The notes beneath the pieces are model-generated. The model ran no database searches, had not been told where the DNA came from, and was given only the letters and a program-made list of their open reading frames with translations. Positions 62,054 to 64,000 of a DNA stretch of 64,000 bases are shown piece after piece (position 1 is the stretch's first letter; each line of letters starts with the position of its first letter). Where the stretch lies: the NCBI GenBank assembly GCA_902770725.1, contig CACXUA010000007.1:1-64000 (forward strand), given 5' to 3'. This DNA is from an uncultured Bacteroidales bacterium. GTDB lineage: Bacteria; Bacteroidota; Bacteroidia; Bacteroidales; Bacteroidaceae. The position numbers were made by a program, and so were the translations under genes.

Positions 62054-62995
62054 ATGTCTTTTCAGAAGAATGTCAAGAACCTATTCTTGTTCCTTACCCC
62101 TTGTCTGATGTCTCTCTTGATGTCTTGTCAATCCAGTCCTGATGATACGATAGCTCCGGAGGGACAAAGCACCGTTACTTTCTCTGTCAGCAACTACAGG
62201 CAGGTCAGTTTCGACGATATCTCATCATCCGCTGCGACAAGGGCTGAAACAATAAGCATGACGCTTGCCAATCTCTCTCTTACGGTCTTCGATGCAGATA
62301 CAAAAGAGATTGTTTTTCCCACTGTCCTGCACAAGAGTGATGACTATATGGATAAACCACTGGAGTTCTCACAGTTTTCTGTCAGTTTGCCTTATGGCCG
62401 ATACCGCATTCTGGTGCTTGGTTACAACGGAAAGAAGGCTTGCAACATAGCATCCCTTAATCATATTTCTTGGGCAGACGATTATGTGCCTAATACGTTT
62501 CTTTACCAAGAAGAGTTCACTCTAAGCGAGGGTTCAAACCTCAACAAGGAGATTACGCTTAAGCATGTTGTGGCTGCTTTTCGTGTAACAGCTGAAGATG
62601 CCATCCCTGCCGAGCTGAAGGCAATGCGTTTCACCAGTTCTGTTGGTGGCACAGTGCTAGATGCTATGACTGGTTTTGCGAAACAAAGCACAGGTCGGAC
62701 TTCGGAGATAAGCGTGCCTAATAGTTATGTCGGCACGGAAGGCTTAGACTTCACTGTCTATCTTTTCCTTCCTTCGGAGCAGACTAATGGCAGCTACACC
62801 GTTCAGGCTCTTGGGCAGGGCAATGCAGTGCTTTACGAGAAGCGCTTTAATGACGTTCCTCTCCGCATCAATTATCTGACGACTTGGCAGGGCAGGGTCT
62901 TCGAAAAGAGTGACGACGATGTGCCCAGCGTGCAGCCAGGCTTCAATGTCAAGTGGGATATGGATTGGGCTGACACAATTCTTCTGACTCCCTAA
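62054..62995 (+). CDS. FimB/Mfa2-like fimbrial lipoprotein
   Basis: A 313-residue lipoprotein (lipobox LMSC near residue 25). TMTLANLSLTVFDADTKEI and LPYGRYRILVLGYNGKKAC are strands typical of the FimB/Mfa2 fimbrillin anchor family; KHVVAAFRVTAEDAIP and the terminal FNVKWDMDW fit the second domain. Such proteins anchor or start type V fimbriae, which are polymerised by Rgp-like processing. No stalk or other fimbrial gene is adjacent in the window. Confidence 0.8.
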   Translation: MSFQKNVKNLFLFLTPCLMSLLMSCQSSPDDTIAPEGQSTVTFSVSNYRQVSFDDISSSAATRAETISMTLANLSLTVFDADTKEIVFPTVLHKSDDYMDKPLEFSQFSVSLPYGRYRILVLGYNGKKACNIASLNHISWADDYVPNTFLYQEEFTLSEGSNLNKEITLKHVVAAFRVTAEDAIPAELKAMRFTSSVGGTVLDAMTGFAKQSTGRTSEISVPNSYVGTEGLDFTVYLFLPSEQTNGSYTVQALGQGNAVLYEKRFNDVPLRINYLTTWQGRVFEKSDDDVPSVQPGFNVKWDMDWADTILLTP

Positions 62996-63098
62996 GCGCC
63001 ATTATACTTAGATGCCATTTTGATAAATTGTCAGTGTTTTGTGCTGAAGTCTGTCAAGATGTCAATTATTGCACACTCCTAAAAACGTCGAAAAAGGG

Positions 63099-63226
63099 GC
63101 TTTGGCGTGGCTTTTTTCCTGATGCGGCGTGAGGCCTTTACAAAATCGACACGTCGATTTCATAAAATCATCACGTCGATTTTGTAAAACCCTCGTGTCA
63201 ACTTTGCCTTTTTGATGTGGAAAAAA
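63099..63226. repeat. 22-bp palindrome-centred array I (about 6 units)
   Basis: Centres at 63107-08 (GT), 63129-30 (GT), 63151-52 (AC), 63173-74 (AC), 63195-96 (GT) and 63217-18 (GT). The third is perfect (AAATCGAC-AC-GTCGATTT); the fourth is AAATCATC-AC-GTCGATTT; the outer ones have diverged. The rest of the 510-bp spacer (62996-63508) between converging genes shows no gene or clear terminator. Confidence 0.85.
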
Positions 63227-63508
63227 GTGTGCAAAAACGGCTTAAAAGTGCCTGTTTTGCAATGCAGACTTTGCAATTTACTGCTTTTGTATGAATAGCT
63301 AAAAGTGCTGAATGAAAAGTTATCACCTGTGAATCAAGTTGTTGCAAAATTCCATTCGATTTAAGCCCTTATTTTTGCTCGGGGGTAGAAAAGTACCACC
63401 GAGACAAAAATAAGCGATTCTGGAGAGTTTTGGAAAATAGGGTGTGTAAGCGAAAAGGCCGTTTTCGTTTACATTTTGTCAAATTTTATTTCTATCAGTT
63501 TTTGCGAA

Positions 63509-64000
63509 TCAGAGTTTCAGTCTGCAGTCGATTCCAATTTGCAGCGGTGTGCCCTGCTGGGAGAAGACTTGGCCGCGGGTCACGAAGCTGAAAGCGTCGT
63601 AGCGGGTCTTGGTCAGGTTGTTGCCCCAGAGAGACAGCTCGAGGTTGTCGTGGCGTACGGTAAGCCGTGCGTCGAGCAAGCCGTAGAAGGGCTGCGAGAC
63701 GTCGTTCTCGCGTGTCCAGTAGATGCGTCCCATGCCTTTGTAGCCGGTATAGATGCTGACGTGCTGGAACCAGCCTCGTGTGTGCCAGCCGTGGAGTATG
63801 CCTACGGAAGCGGTGTGGCGTGGTGCAAAGGGCACGAAACAGCCGGTGTGGCGGAGCTTGGCGTGGGTATAGCCGTAGGAGGCGTTGACAGACAGGTTGT
63901 CGGTCAGGGCAGCCAGGAACGCAGCCTCCATGCCAACGCTACGGCTCCGGTCGGCATTGATGGTGACGCGTCCCATTCCGCTCTCTGCCATCTGGCTGAT
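63509..64000 (-). CDS. TonB-dependent receptor, C-terminal part (5' end outside window)
   Basis: The visible 163 residues are outer-membrane barrel strands: SVGMEAAFLAALTDNLSVNASYGYTHAKL, APRHTASVGILHGW, ARLTVRHDNLELSLWGNNLTKTRYDAFSF and the terminal QIGIDCRLKL. NLTKTRYDAF is the conserved penultimate-strand motif of TonB-dependent receptors (NLFNxxY-like). The ligand cannot be inferred from this fragment. The frame runs open through the right edge. Confidence 0.9.
   Translation of the reverse strand: MSQMAESGMGRVTINADRSRSVGMEAAFLAALTDNLSVNASYGYTHAKLRHTGCFVPFAPRHTASVGILHGWHTRGWFQHVSIYTGYKGMGRIYWTRENDVSQPFYGLLDARLTVRHDNLELSLWGNNLTKTRYDAFSFVTRGQVFSQQGTPLQIGIDCRLKL

Overview
The window looks like a chromosomal segment of a Bacteroidales bacterium, most likely Prevotellaceae. 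The support is: TTG-N19/20-TAnnTTTG promoters in front of most transcription units, almost no Shine-Dalgarno sequences, a type III glutamine synthetase, a GT3-type glycogen synthase paired with a GT35 phosphorylase, class 1B PyrD/PyrK, a FimB/Mfa2-like lipoprotein, a TonB-dependent receptor, and secreted proteins ending in the 'YN(L/V)(S/A)GQR...KGxxIxxGKK' tail common in Prevotella. I found no tRNA, rRNA, CRISPR array, integrase or transposase. The content is mostly core genome plus secreted glycan-acting enzymes.

Layout. 1-10859 (minus): an AddA/AddB-like helicase-nuclease pair, a decayed GH20 hexosaminidase, a DUF6078 protein and a GH127 beta-L-arabinofuranosidase cut by the left edge. 10986-14234 (plus): panB, an overlapping two-propeller GH43-like protein and a small lipoprotein. 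14338-17256 (minus): a frameshifted gdhA with a long structured leader, comF and a lipoprotein. 17852-32769 (plus): pepD, a giant GH18/alpha-2-macroglobulin fusion, a multidomain SGNH hydrolase, a PD-(D/E)XK nuclease, a J-domain membrane protein and a dockerin-type/cohesin-like pair of small secreted proteins. 32988-37261 (minus): an operon of two Tat-exported sugar-type enzymes, a tetraheme cytochrome fused to an FGE-like domain, and a small secreted protein. 37523-45000 (plus): glycogen metabolism, MATE exporter, trmO, DUF3667. 45070-49239 (minus): glnN and the agmatine-to-putrescine genes aguA/aguB. 49377-58790 (plus, apart from one HsdR_N-like gene): a broken nif3, a zinc-ribbon coiled-coil protein, AMP nucleosidase, holA, an XRE regulator, pyrK-pyrD, trmD, a zeta-toxin-like kinase with a small partner, and a LOG protein. 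58801-64000: mixed envelope genes, capsule export lipoprotein, DUF6359 lipoprotein, fimbrial lipoprotein, and the end of a TonB receptor.

The most striking feature is not a gene. Nine intergenic spacers (2318, 17401, 25880, 32843, 37274, 43824, 51010, 55612, 63099) carry arrays built on one rule: a strict 22-bp unit made of an 8-nt left arm, a 2-nt centre (usually AC, GT, AT or GC), an 8-nt right arm that is often complementary to the left arm, and a 4-nt linker. The arm sequences differ from locus to locus while the geometry stays constant. I know of no described family with this design.

Two other repeat classes are present. Locus-specific tandem heptamers lie directly upstream of start codons and also inside coding sequences (several times in addB). 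Palindromic 'CCCTTTAGGG'-like elements are read in frame in several proteins as peptides resembling SPLKGE.

Three normally intact genes (GH20, gdhA, nif3) have lost internal segments with a frame change. Either this lineage accumulates short deletions or the assembly does, and reads are needed to tell which.
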